From an unidentified bacterial endosymbiont (lineage in GTDB: Bacteria > Pseudomonadota > Gammaproteobacteria > Enterobacterales > Enterobacteriaceae), in contig NZ_OU963893.1 of the NCBI RefSeq assembly GCF_918797525.1, forward strand, positions 1,240,001-1,304,000: a stretch of 64,000 nucleotides of DNA. Direction: 5' to 3'. The position numbers and the translations under genes were made by a program. Positions within the stretch are counted from its first letter, which is position 1. Each line of letters opens with the position of its first letter. A model generated the notes under the pieces. It made no database searches. It worked only from the letters and a program-made list of their open reading frames with translations, and was not told the origin of the DNA. Below are positions 39,796 to 49,400 of this stretch, piece by piece.

Positions 39796-40479
39796 TCACT
39801 TCACACTGAGCTTATGACTGATGGTATTGCCACTATCATCAATAATTGTCAGGCTGTAACTGCTGGTCAAAATATTTTTCAGGGACAGCACCTGTTTAGA
39901 GAACGGCGCCAGCATAACGCTGTCATTATTCACCTGGATATTGGCCGTTTTAATGGCCGTTATGGTAACCCAGTTAGCGGTATTATTCGTAATGAATGGC
40001 TGATTGTCACGTCGTGTAATTTCTAGTTGGGAAAAAGTTTTATCACTTATTCCTGCTATACCTTTGGGTCGATAAAATAGCTTTACCCTGTTTTGCATCG
40101 CCAGCTTAAGGACGCTGGTATTACTTTCGCTGGATGAATTGGGTGGGATATCCAGAACATTCAGATAAAATAAACTCTCTTTGTTTGCTGGCAGCATATT
40201 GGGTGTTTGTTTTATTTTTATCTGCTGCCCTGAATTCGCTGATACACGCACAATTGCCGGAGATAATACAAAAGGGACGTGGATCTTCTCGGGGGGGAGG
40301 GAGCTGTCGCCATCATCAATCCATGATTGAACCAGTGACGTCCTGGGACTCTGATTCATCAATTGTACAGTGATCTCTTTTTTATCCGCCGGATAAATAA
40401 CTCTGGTGCCATAAATGACGACCCCAGCCTGGGCTGGAAGAATGGCGGATAGAAGAAAGAGAGTGATAAATCCTTTCAT
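39796..40479 (-). CDS. Periplasmic fimbrial chaperone (PapD-like)
   Basis: A 227-residue two-Ig-domain chaperone with signal peptide MKGFITLFLLSAILPAQA. It has the G1-to-A strand region GTRVIYPADKKEITVQLMN, the conserved SWID, and LFYLNVLDIPP, NRVKLFYRPKGI in the subunit-binding cleft. It donates its G1 strand to folding subunits. Second gene of the operon, 50 bp after the pilin gene. Confidence 0.93.
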   Translation of the reverse strand: MKGFITLFLLSAILPAQAGVVIYGTRVIYPADKKEITVQLMNQSPRTSLVQSWIDDGDSSLPPEKIHVPFVLSPAIVRVSANSGQQIKIKQTPNMLPANKESLFYLNVLDIPPNSSSESNTSVLKLAMQNRVKLFYRPKGIAGISDKTFSQLEITRRDNQPFITNNTANWVTITAIKTANIQVNNDSVMLAPFSKQVLSLKNILTSSYSLTIIDDSGNTISHKLSVK

Positions 40480-40529
40480 GCGGCTCTCCTTTTTAGGCCC
40501 GGCAACAGCGTTGTTGCCGGGGTACTTAT

Positions 40530-41078
40530 TTAATCACTGCTCACTTCTAAGGTGACGGTTGCTGAGACGTCACCTGCGGTAACGGCGCCATCTGCACTTC
40601 GGGCATAGTATGCGGAAATGGGTATTTGATACTCACCCTTATCATCGAATGCGCCAGTAGGGACGATTATTTCATTATAGTTTTTGGTGATCTGCTTATC
40701 ATTATATTCTAAGTAGAATCCCGTATTGTTACCCCCGGCTGAATTGTTGTTTTTAACTATGTTTTGTGCAGTCAGGTCGGCCGCTTTAATTTTTATTGAA
40801 ATATTTTTATTATTTCCTTCGCATTTGATTTTGAGGTTTTCAGTTTGCGCAGACGTTCCTTCTATTTTTTTACCAATGTCGCTTCCCTGGACGTCCGAAA
40901 TTTTAATACGTTCCAGTCTGATCTCTTCCTTGCTATTCCCTGAAACAAATTGGCATGGCGTATCAACGACCGTGCCTAAAATAGTCAGTTCACCCGCATC
41001 TTCATAATCTGCTGCAAAGACGGCAGTACTTGCAAATATGGTTGATAACATAGCGGTAGCAATTAATGTTTTTTTCAT
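40530..41078 (-). CDS. Major fimbrial subunit
   Basis: A 182-residue pilin with signal peptide MKKTLIATAMLSTIFASTAVFA, an N-terminal donor-strand stretch (GELTILGTVVDTPCQF) and the two Cys residues expected for the pilin disulphide (TPCQF and KIKCEGN). It ends in a beta-strand with VTLEVSSD. First gene of the operon, so made in excess. ATG 41078 follows AAGGA. The gene is AT-rich and A/N/K-rich, unlike the flanking core genes. Confidence 0.85.
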   Translation of the reverse strand: MKKTLIATAMLSTIFASTAVFAADYEDAGELTILGTVVDTPCQFVSGNSKEEIRLERIKISDVQGSDIGKKIEGTSAQTENLKIKCEGNNKNISIKIKAADLTAQNIVKNNNSAGGNNTGFYLEYNDKQITKNYNEIIVPTGAFDDKGEYQIPISAYYARSADGAVTAGDVSATVTLEVSSD

Positions 41079-41553
41079 GATGAATTCCTTGTGCGATTTT
41101 TCCATTTTAAGAATCGACTGGGGCGGGCATAAAGTTCGCATAAGAACATTCTCAAATCAACTGAATGTTTGTTTTTTTATTCAGGCAGGATGAAAAGAAT
41201 GCAAGCGCATTTGATTGGTGAATGAATTGTATTGTAAGTATTATTTATAGATATTATTGCCCGTAATTTATTTATGTGTTACCCGAATTTGTCGAATGTT
41301 TCGGCTATTGTATTTGCGGTGTGAATCAATCAGGGCGCTTCATGAAAAATGCGCCTGGGAGGGTTAATACCTCACTGCCTCAGGCAACCTTTTTTTTAGC
41401 AAGGACTTTTGCAACTAATTTAGCCAAAAATACATCAGGGTTAGTAAACCCGTACGCGAGTAACGCACTCCCGCATTGCGCGCAAGTGCGTTTTTGGTCT
41501 GTTATTAATATTACCGGGACAATGTGCTCAGGGAACCGGGGCACCCTCAAACA
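41079..41553. promoter_or_regulatory. Region between fimbrial and type I secretion operons
   Basis: A 475-bp AT-rich region that carries the fimbrial promoter next to 41079 and the end of the secretion operon next to 41553. A hairpin with arms ACGCACT (41464-41470) and AGTGCGT (41485-41491) is followed on the plus strand by a T run. A 109-codon plus-strand frame (41276-41605) runs into the HlyD-like gene antisense and is not credible. No invertible repeats that would suggest a phase switch were seen. Confidence 0.45.
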
Positions 41554-42753
41554 TCACCGCTCCCTCAGCGCCTCTTTCGCCCGGTTAAACGGCTTAATCA
41601 TATAATCCAGCACCGTTTTCTCACCGGTTTTGATATCCACCGTGGCAATCATCCCCGGGACAATCGAGAAATGCCTGCCCGCTTTATTGACCAGATAATC
41701 CTGGCTGGTGCGGATAAATACCCGGTAATAGAACACTTCCGGCTTGGCTTCATCCTGAATGGTGTCCGGTGAGATGGTCTCTACGACGCCGTGCAGCCCG
41801 CCGTAAATGGCGTAATCATAGGCCGTTATCTTCACCAGCGCTTTCTGCTCAGGATGGATAAACGCGATATCGCGCGGGGATAGCCGCGTTTCAATCAGCA
41901 GATGATCGTCGACGGGTACAATCTCCATCAGCTCACCGTTGGGCGGAATGACGCCGCCTATGGTGGTAACTTTGATGTTTTTCACGATCCCGCGCACCGG
42001 GGATTTTACGGTCAGGCGGTTGACCGAATCCTCACGGCCTTTCAGTACCGCCGCAACCATATCAACCTCGGCGTTGGCTTTGGATAAGGCCTCACGCGCC
42101 TGAACGTAATACTGCGAGCGTACGTCGGTGAGTTTCAGCTCCAGATCGCTTTTTTGCCGCTGCAGGCGCAGCACTTCCACGTGGCTGGCAGCACCGGTTT
42201 TGACCAGCCGCTGGGTGATGGCCAGCTCTTTGTTAGCAAGATCCAGCGCGGCGCGTAACTCTCTTTGCGTATCTTCAAGCTGCGCGCGACGGGAGGTATA
42301 AAGTCGGGTTTCTGCCGCGGTCAAATCCGTCCATTTCGCCAGCGAAGGGGGAAATTTGAGCGGCAGGTCGTTGACCTCAGCGTACAAACGCACGCTGGAG
42401 GCCAGCGACGCCCGGTAGCGCGCCGCGCTTTCACCGACGTTGGATTCCGACCGCGTTGGATCAAGCCGCGCCAGTACCTGACCGGCCTGCACCTGATCGC
42501 CCTCATGCACGTTCAGCTCGGTGAGGATCCCCCCGTCCAGCGACTGCAAAACCTGTTCACGCGAGCTGGGGATCACTTTGCCGGTCCCGGTTGAAACTTC
42601 ATCCAGAACGCCAAACCACGCCCAGATCCCAACAACGATAAACAGCAGCAGTGAGAAAATCACTATCCGCCGCGCACCGGTGTAGCCACTTTCGGAGTCG
42701 AGGGCGTTATCCAGGTCTTCCATTGCCGCAACGTCACGCCGATTGATTTTCAT
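41554..42753 (-). CDS. Type I secretion membrane-fusion protein (HlyD/LapC-like)
   Basis: A 399-residue adaptor with a short cytoplasmic N-terminus, one membrane helix (IVIFSLLLFIVVGIWAWFGVL), a split lipoyl domain (QSLDGGILTELNVHEGDQVQAGQVLARLDPTRSE), a long coiled coil (about 100-230), and a C-terminal beta domain ending DYMIKPFNRAKEALRER. It bridges the ABC transporter to the TolC-like channel for secretion of the giant adhesin. Its start overlaps the ABC gene by 20 bp. Last gene of the operon. Confidence 0.92.
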   Translation of the reverse strand: MKINRRDVAAMEDLDNALDSESGYTGARRIVIFSLLLFIVVGIWAWFGVLDEVSTGTGKVIPSSREQVLQSLDGGILTELNVHEGDQVQAGQVLARLDPTRSESNVGESAARYRASLASSVRLYAEVNDLPLKFPPSLAKWTDLTAAETRLYTSRRAQLEDTQRELRAALDLANKELAITQRLVKTGAASHVEVLRLQRQKSDLELKLTDVRSQYYVQAREALSKANAEVDMVAAVLKGREDSVNRLTVKSPVRGIVKNIKVTTIGGVIPPNGELMEIVPVDDHLLIETRLSPRDIAFIHPEQKALVKITAYDYAIYGGLHGVVETISPDTIQDEAKPEVFYYRVFIRTSQDYLVNKAGRHFSIVPGMIATVDIKTGEKTVLDYMIKPFNRAKEALRER

Positions 42754-44926
42754 TTTTCCACTCCCGTCCGGTTGCCTGCTGCTGTTGCTGCATGCGGCTG
42801 CTGTTTAGCGCCTGCGCTTTCGGCGCGTCCATTACCAGCATGCCCTCTTTTAGCACAACCACGCGTTCCACCAGCTCCAGCACCGGCACGCGGTGGGTAG
42901 CGACGATGAGCGTTCGGTTGCCGAGCCAGGCCCCCAGACGCTGGATAAATTCCCGCTCGGTATGCTCGTCAAGCGACGCGGTGGGTTCGTCCATCAGGAC
43001 GATGTTAGGGTCGCGCAGGAGCATGCGTGCCAGCAATATGGACTGCCGCTGCCCGCCGGAAAGCCCGACACCGTTCTCCATAATCGGGTAATCCAGCCCC
43101 TTCGGCAGCTTCTGCACGAAACTTGCCGCACCGCACATCTCCAGCACCTCAAAAATCTCTTCATCGGTGGCGCGCGGCATGCCGAGGGTGATGTTCTCGC
43201 GCAGGGTACCGTAAAACAGCCGCGCGTTCTGAGTCATAAAACCGACGTTACGCCGCACGTCCGCCACGTCCAGGTGGGGCAGGCTGAAATTGTCGAGCCG
43301 CAGCTCGCCGCCAGCCAGATCCATGCCGCCTGCCAGAGCCTGCAGCAGGGTCGATTTGCCCGCGCCGTTACGCCCGAGGATCGCCACTTTTTCACCCGGT
43401 TTGATCTCCAGGCGGTTAATACGCAGCGCCATGCGCGGATCTTCCGGGTGGTAGCGAAACTGGGCCTGCTCAAACAGGTAGTGACCGCGCAGCACGTCCT
43501 GGCGGATGGGCGTCTCTTCGCGCTGGTTTTCCGTCGGAAGTTGCATAATGCTGTCCAGCCCTTCCTTCGCGGCTTTCACCTGCTGCCAGCGTGCGAGAAC
43601 GCCGCACAGCGTCGCCATCGGCGCAATCATGCGTGAAGCCAGCATGGAGGCGGCGACCACCGAACCGGTGGTTAATGTCCCGTCAATGACCATCGGCGCA
43701 CCCACCACGATCACCGCGGCATAGACCAGGCTCTGGATGGTCATGCCCCAACTGATGAGGTTCTGCGTCAGTTCGCGGGTGCGTAAACCCGATTCCGCCG
43801 TAATCTGGATATAGCTGTTCCACTGCTGCAAAAAGCGGTTTTCCGCCTGCATCAGCTTGATGTCTTCCAGCCCCTGCACGCTCTCTACCAGTACCGCGTT
43901 ACGTAGGGTCGATTCATGCGCCGACTGTTTCGCCAGTTCAGCCAGCTTCTTTTGCAGCAGCAGGCCAGGGAGCACCATGATCACCGCCGCAACCGGCGCT
44001 ATCCACGCCAGCTGCGGGGCAATGATCGCCAGCACCACCACAAACAGTAAAAAGAACGGCAGGTCGACAATCGTCGAGATGGTCGAAGAGGTGACCATCT
44101 CGCGGATCTGCTCCAGCTCACGTAACTGTGAGATGAAGCTCCCGGTCGAACGCGGAATGGCGCTGTTGCGCAGGCGCAAGGCGTGGCCGAAGACCCGGTC
44201 AGAGACGCGCAGATCCGAACGCTTGCCCAGCAGATCCATAATGTGCCCGCGCGCCACGCGCAGCACAAAACCAAACAGCGTGGCAATCAGTACCCCAATG
44301 GTCAGCACGTAGAGCGTGGGATAAGACTGGGCGGGGATCACGCGGTCATAGACCTGCATGGAGAAGACAATGCCCGACAGCGACAGCACGTTGATAAACA
44401 GCGCGGCCAGCATCACCCAGGTGTAGGGGCGCAGATCGCGCAGTACCAGCCGGTAGAGCCAGTCCGGGCGGTATTTTGAGATGTAAGCATCCACGCGGCT
44501 GTCCTTCAGCGCCGCCAGCGGACGCAGGGCGATGACGTAGCGGATGGCGGGTAACATCGCGCTCATCGACAGGCGGTTAGTGTGGGTTTTGTCATCAAAA
44601 AAACTGACTTCCAGCGTATCCTCGCCGTCGAAATGTTCAATGACGCCGATTTTGCCTTCATCCAGCGCCACCACTACCGGCAGACGCCAGCTGTTAATGG
44701 CGTGCTGGTCGGCTGTCAGCAGTTGAAAAGAGAGCCCGGCCTCGCGGGCAAGCTGGGTGAGGGCGGGGACCATCGGCTTGCCCTTTAACCAGGGTGCGCC
44801 CGCCATCAGCGCGCCGGGAGAGCAGGCGACGCGGTAGCGCGTGGCGACATAACCAAAGGCCTGCGCCCACTGTTCCAGCTCTTCGTCCGTTACCATCTCG
44901 CCTTGCGGAATGTCACGTTGCTTCAT
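42734..44926 (-). CDS. Type I secretion ABC transporter (LapB-like)
   Basis: A 730-residue half-transporter. Residues 1-150 form a C39-like domain that lacks the protease Cys, as in RTX/adhesin exporters; then come six membrane helices and a nucleotide-binding domain with Walker A GRNGAGKST (about 517-525), signature LSGGQRQSILLARMLL and Walker B IVLMDEPTASLDE. It energises export of the BapA-like adhesin. The 4-bp ATGA overlap with the upstream TolC-like gene shows coupling. Confidence 0.94.
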   Translation of the reverse strand: MKQRDIPQGEMVTDEELEQWAQAFGYVATRYRVACSPGALMAGAPWLKGKPMVPALTQLAREAGLSFQLLTADQHAINSWRLPVVVALDEGKIGVIEHFDGEDTLEVSFFDDKTHTNRLSMSAMLPAIRYVIALRPLAALKDSRVDAYISKYRPDWLYRLVLRDLRPYTWVMLAALFINVLSLSGIVFSMQVYDRVIPAQSYPTLYVLTIGVLIATLFGFVLRVARGHIMDLLGKRSDLRVSDRVFGHALRLRNSAIPRSTGSFISQLRELEQIREMVTSSTISTIVDLPFFLLFVVVLAIIAPQLAWIAPVAAVIMVLPGLLLQKKLAELAKQSAHESTLRNAVLVESVQGLEDIKLMQAENRFLQQWNSYIQITAESGLRTRELTQNLISWGMTIQSLVYAAVIVVGAPMVIDGTLTTGSVVAASMLASRMIAPMATLCGVLARWQQVKAAKEGLDSIMQLPTENQREETPIRQDVLRGHYLFEQAQFRYHPEDPRMALRINRLEIKPGEKVAILGRNGAGKSTLLQALAGGMDLAGGELRLDNFSLPHLDVADVRRNVGFMTQNARLFYGTLRENITLGMPRATDEEIFEVLEMCGAASFVQKLPKGLDYPIMENGVGLSGGQRQSILLARMLLRDPNIVLMDEPTASLDEHTEREFIQRLGAWLGNRTLIVATHRVPVLELVERVVVLKEGMLVMDAPKAQALNSSRMQQQQQATGREWKNENQSA

Positions 44927-46326
44927 GGCTGGATCTCCACGGTCTGGATGGTACGGTTTTCAAGATCGAACGAGTGGCGTAAGCGTCCGGTGTTATACAG
45001 GCAGTTCAACTGCAGTTGATGCAACTGCCCGGCCGTTTGCTGCTGGGTGAAGCGCGCCTGAAAAACCTCCTGCTCGGCGTTGAGCACGTCGAGCAACGGA
45101 CGAGAACCGAGATCGAGATATTGCTGTTGATACAGCTCGCGGGTGCGGGCGCTAAGCGCTTCCTGGCGGCCCTGAATTTGCAGGGTGCTCATCAGGCTCA
45201 TCACCTGGCTGCGGGCTTCCAGCAGCTTTTGCCGCACATCGAGGCGCGTGCGCTGGATGGTCGCCTGGGCGGATTCCACCGCATGTCCGGCGGCGTTACG
45301 CCGGGCGGTGAGACCGCCGCCCTGATAGAGCGGCATTTGCACTTTGACCCACGCCGAATACTGGGTGCGATCCCGCGTTTCGTTCCCCGCAAAGCGATCG
45401 TTAAGGTAGTGACGGACTTCTGGCTCAAGTGAGATAGTTGGCGTCATCTGCGCATTGGCGTAGTCGAGATTCGCCTGTGCCGCGTTGGCCTGCGCCCAGG
45501 CGGCGAGCACGGCCGGAACCAGCCGGTCGTCCGGCTCGGCGATATCGCAACTGCGGGCCAGGCTTTGCGGGAATTCGTTACTGACCTCGTTGAGGTTGTT
45601 CCAGCCGAGGAAGCTCATCAGCGTAGCGCGGGAGCTGTCGAGGCTGGCCTGATACTGCATCAATTGCGCGCGCGCGCCTTCGATACGCGCATCGGTTTGC
45701 ACCACGTCAGAGAGTGAGCTGGCGCCTTCGTCATTGCGCAGTTTCGCCAGTTTGCCGATAGAGGTAAGGGCGTCGAGCTGTTCTTTCGCGGTGTCCACCA
45801 TCTGTTGCCAGGTTTGGACCTGTACCATGGCGATGGCGGTATCATGCGCGATGGTGTCGATGCTCACCAGTACGTTGGCCTGCTGCTGAGCGACGCCAGC
45901 GCTTTCAGCACGCACCTGGCTCGCCACTTTGCCGAAATCGTAGAGCATTTGTGAAAGAGAGAGCACCAGCGACGGGGTAAAACCATTATCTCCGCCGTCA
46001 TGGGTATAACCATTTTCCATTCCGGCATTGACCTGCGGGTAATATTTCGATTTCGCGACATCCACGTTTTCATTCTGTTCGTACAGCCTACCGACCGCTT
46101 CACTGATGGCCGGGTGCCAGGTGACGGCGCGGTTGACTGCTTCACCCAGCTGTAGCGTGCCGGGGGCGGCAATGCCCGCTACGGGGGCCACGCGGCCATT
46201 TAAAGAGGGGAGTTCCTGCGTTTCGCTGAGTTGTCCGGTATTGATCAATGCCGCCGGATTCGCCGCAAGCGTGGGCACAGATATCAGGCAGCACGAGAGC
46301 CACCAGTAAGGCATCTTCTTTCCCAT
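44923..46326 (-). CDS. TolC-family outer-membrane channel (LapE-like)
   Basis: A 467-residue outer-membrane protein of the TolC/AggA family with signal peptide ending near LAANPAAL and two coiled-coil repeats (GRLYEQNENVDVAKSKYYPQVNAG, QMLYDFGKVASQVRAESAGV). It supplies the operon with its own channel, so the system need not use housekeeping TolC. It starts 84 bp after the adhesin gene. Confidence 0.93.
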   Translation of the reverse strand: MGKKMPYWWLSCCLISVPTLAANPAALINTGQLSETQELPSLNGRVAPVAGIAAPGTLQLGEAVNRAVTWHPAISEAVGRLYEQNENVDVAKSKYYPQVNAGMENGYTHDGGDNGFTPSLVLSLSQMLYDFGKVASQVRAESAGVAQQQANVLVSIDTIAHDTAIAMVQVQTWQQMVDTAKEQLDALTSIGKLAKLRNDEGASSLSDVVQTDARIEGARAQLMQYQASLDSSRATLMSFLGWNNLNEVSNEFPQSLARSCDIAEPDDRLVPAVLAAWAQANAAQANLDYANAQMTPTISLEPEVRHYLNDRFAGNETRDRTQYSAWVKVQMPLYQGGGLTARRNAAGHAVESAQATIQRTRLDVRQKLLEARSQVMSLMSTLQIQGRQEALSARTRELYQQQYLDLGSRPLLDVLNAEQEVFQARFTQQQTAGQLHQLQLNCLYNTGRLRHSFDLENRTIQTVEIQP

Positions 46327-46409
46327 GTCAAATCCCTAATAAAAGGTACAGCTTTATTGTTTATGCCCGGGCGCTGTGGGTGCGCCCGGGTCATTTGGTG
46401 CAGGTGCTA

Positions 46410-49400
46410 TCAGGTAATGATGTGTTGCTGGTTAACAAGCTCGTCATAGGTGGTCTGAACGCTGTCCAGCGTCACGAGCGTAGATTTAGTGTAGGCGCTC
46501 CCTGTACCATCACGGTCGATAGAGATCACAGTATTGCCACCGCTTTGAGAAACAGAGACGTAGTTACCAAGCGTAGCCGCGCTCCCGTTCCAGCCCACCA
46601 GCAGATCGCCGATGTCGATTTTATCCCCCTGCGCCAGCGAGAAGTTGGTCCAGTGATCGCCCGCAGTGCTGTTGACGTTGCCTGCCGTGGCGTTGCCCGC
46701 CGTGTTGTTCAGCACCTGGTAAATCAGCGTATCCGCATAGGCCGTACCGGTAATAATGTCGTTATGCTCAGAGCTGATAAACTGCGGCGCCATGTTGATG
46801 GTCAGTGTGGCGGTATCCGTTTTGCCAGCCGCATCGGTCAGGGTGTAGTTAAAGACCTCCTTCGAGGTGATAGTTGCCAGCGACACGCCGCTGTTCAGGG
46901 TGTAGGTATAGTGGCCGTCCGCCGCAATCGCCAGGGTGCCGTAATGACCGACAACATTGACGGTGGCGCTACCGGTGTATGGATCCAGCGTGGTGGTAAC
47001 ACCGTTGTAGCCGGTCACGCTCAGTCGGGTGTCGACTGAGTTCAGCTGATCCATGGCGCCGGCGGAGTCGGTTCCGTCAAAGATGTTACCGTTGACGGTA
47101 TGACCGCTGGTGGAGTCGTACTGCGTCAGTGAATAAGAGGTCCCGGTGACGCTTGGGGTAATGGTCACCGGACCTACGCCGAGTGCAGGCATGCTGCCGG
47201 TGTAGCTCAGGGTGTAAGTACCCGCGTTAAGATCCAGACCGGTTACGGCAATATTTGCAGTGCCTCCCAGCAGCAAACCGCCGCCGAACGAGCCCGTCTT
47301 GAGCGTGGTGCCGCCCTGCGAAATGGCCCAGTTGACCGTCAGCCCGCCCAGCGTCAACAGGGATGCGACGTTGAAGTGCAGCACAATGTCATGCAGGGCG
47401 GTGTTGGCATCGACCACAAACGTCCCGCTCCCGTTACCCGAGGAGGAGGACAGCAGGGCCGCGTTCCAGCTTGCGCTGCCGACGCTGGTATCCGAATACC
47501 CCGTGGTATGGTGTACCGAGGTCACATTAAGGACATCGCTAATATCGTTCACCGCATCCATCGCCCGTGCGGTTGGGGTGATATTCAGCGACGCGGTGTC
47601 TTTCGCGCCGTTGGGTGCTTTAATGGTGTAGACGAAGGTGTCCGGCGTGCTGATATGGTCCGCGCCTACCCCGGTTTTCAGGGTATAGGTGTACTGCCCG
47701 GACGAATTGATCGTCAACGTACCGTACTCGCCAACAATGTTGGTTACGCCGCTGTTGTTGATCGCCACGCCGTTCACTTCCGACACCACCGTGCCGGATG
47801 GCGCAATATCATCCGCCAGCACGTTACCGGCGGTGCTGGTGCTTACGCTCGATACGCTGTAGACGTGATCTTCCAGCACGTTCAGGGTATAGGCCGTCAG
47901 CGCGGTGATCCCCGCCGCGGTGTTCAGGAGGAACAGGTATTCCCCGGACGGCAGGTTCAGCGTCAGCGTCGACGAGGTGCCGCCAAGCAGCGGCGCACGC
48001 AGCCAGCCCGGCTGGACGCGCGTCTGCTCGAAGGTCTGGGTCGCGTCGTTGAACTTATAAACGTACAGGTCAAACACCGATGCCAGCGCCACGCCGCCAA
48101 CGGAGGCCTGAATAGTCATGGTGCGGGTCGTGCCTTCCTCCACGCTGTAGATGATCGGGTTACTCAGATCGTCAAGCAGGTTCAGCCCCAGCGTATTGCC
48201 AAGATTGATACCCACCACGGTAAAGCCACCCTGCGACGAGGTCCCGTTATTGATTTCATTCACGGTGGTGTCGAAGGTCAGCGAGGCTGAGTTGTCCACT
48301 GCCACAATGCTGTTGGCGGTGGTGCCTGCGCCCAGCGACAGCACCAGGTTCGCCGAGGCGCTGGTCCCGTTGTGGGTGATGGTGTAGGTGAAGTTCTCCG
48401 TACGGCCAACCACCGAGGCGCTGGTATTGGTCAGGGTGTAGGTGTAGCTACCGTCACGGTTAATGGTCAGCGTACCGTACTGGCCCTGAATCACCGTGCC
48501 GTCAGTGGTAACGTTCGTCACCACGCCCAGGGCGTTGGTCACCGCCGTCACCGTGGTGCCCGCAGGGGCGTTGTCGCTGCCGGTGGTCGGGTCAACGTCG
48601 AGGATAACGTTACCGCCGAGGCTGGTTTCGCCGGTCACCACGCCCGCGCTGGTCTCTTTCACACCGACGTCAATGCTGGTGTAAGAGCCCGTTGCCAGCA
48701 GATTGGTGTTGTAGCTGAGTACGCGATACTGGCCGCTGGCAAGGCCGTTCAGGTTCAGCGAGACGCCGGTGGACCCCAGGGTCAACAGGTCGGCGAACTG
48801 CGGCTGTCCGGTATTCACGACGGTGGTCCAGGTGTTGTTGACGGCGTCGAAACGCTGTACCACCAGCTCAAGGGTATTGAGCAGCGATAGCACCGCGCCG
48901 GTCGCGTTGGCATTGACCGTGATATCCGCGCTGCCGCCGCTGCCGACCGTGAAGCCAACCTGCGCCGTGTCGTTGCCAAGCAGCGTCAACACGTTGCCCA
49001 GAGCGCCCACCAGCAGGAAACCGTAATCGCTGTACTGCGAGTTGGTGACCGTCGCCGTGGTGCTAAGTTCCAGCTCCTCGACGTTAGTGCTGGCCGAAAG
49101 CGGAACCACTGGCGCGAGGACAGAAGCTGGCAGGGAAGGGTTGCCTGCGGCATCCGTCGCGGTGATTTGCAGCGTCTGGCCTTCGGTCTGTTTGTTGAGG
49201 AAGGTGTAGCTGTAGGTACCGTTGCTCCCCGCCGTGGTGGTGACCGTGCTGCCATCCGCCAGGCGAATTGTAACGGTACTGCCCGCTTCGGCACTTCCCG
49301 TCAGGACGCTACCGTCGGCGTTAAAGGTACCGGTAGGGAGGGTTGGCCCCGTAACGTCGACAATCACCGTGGTGGCCGACGAGACAGGCCCGGTGCCTGT

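Noticed and set aside
41276..41605. 109-codon plus-strand frame upstream of the fimbrial operon
   Set aside because: It runs antisense into the HlyD-like gene, contains the hairpin/T-run at its middle, and has no family resemblance.
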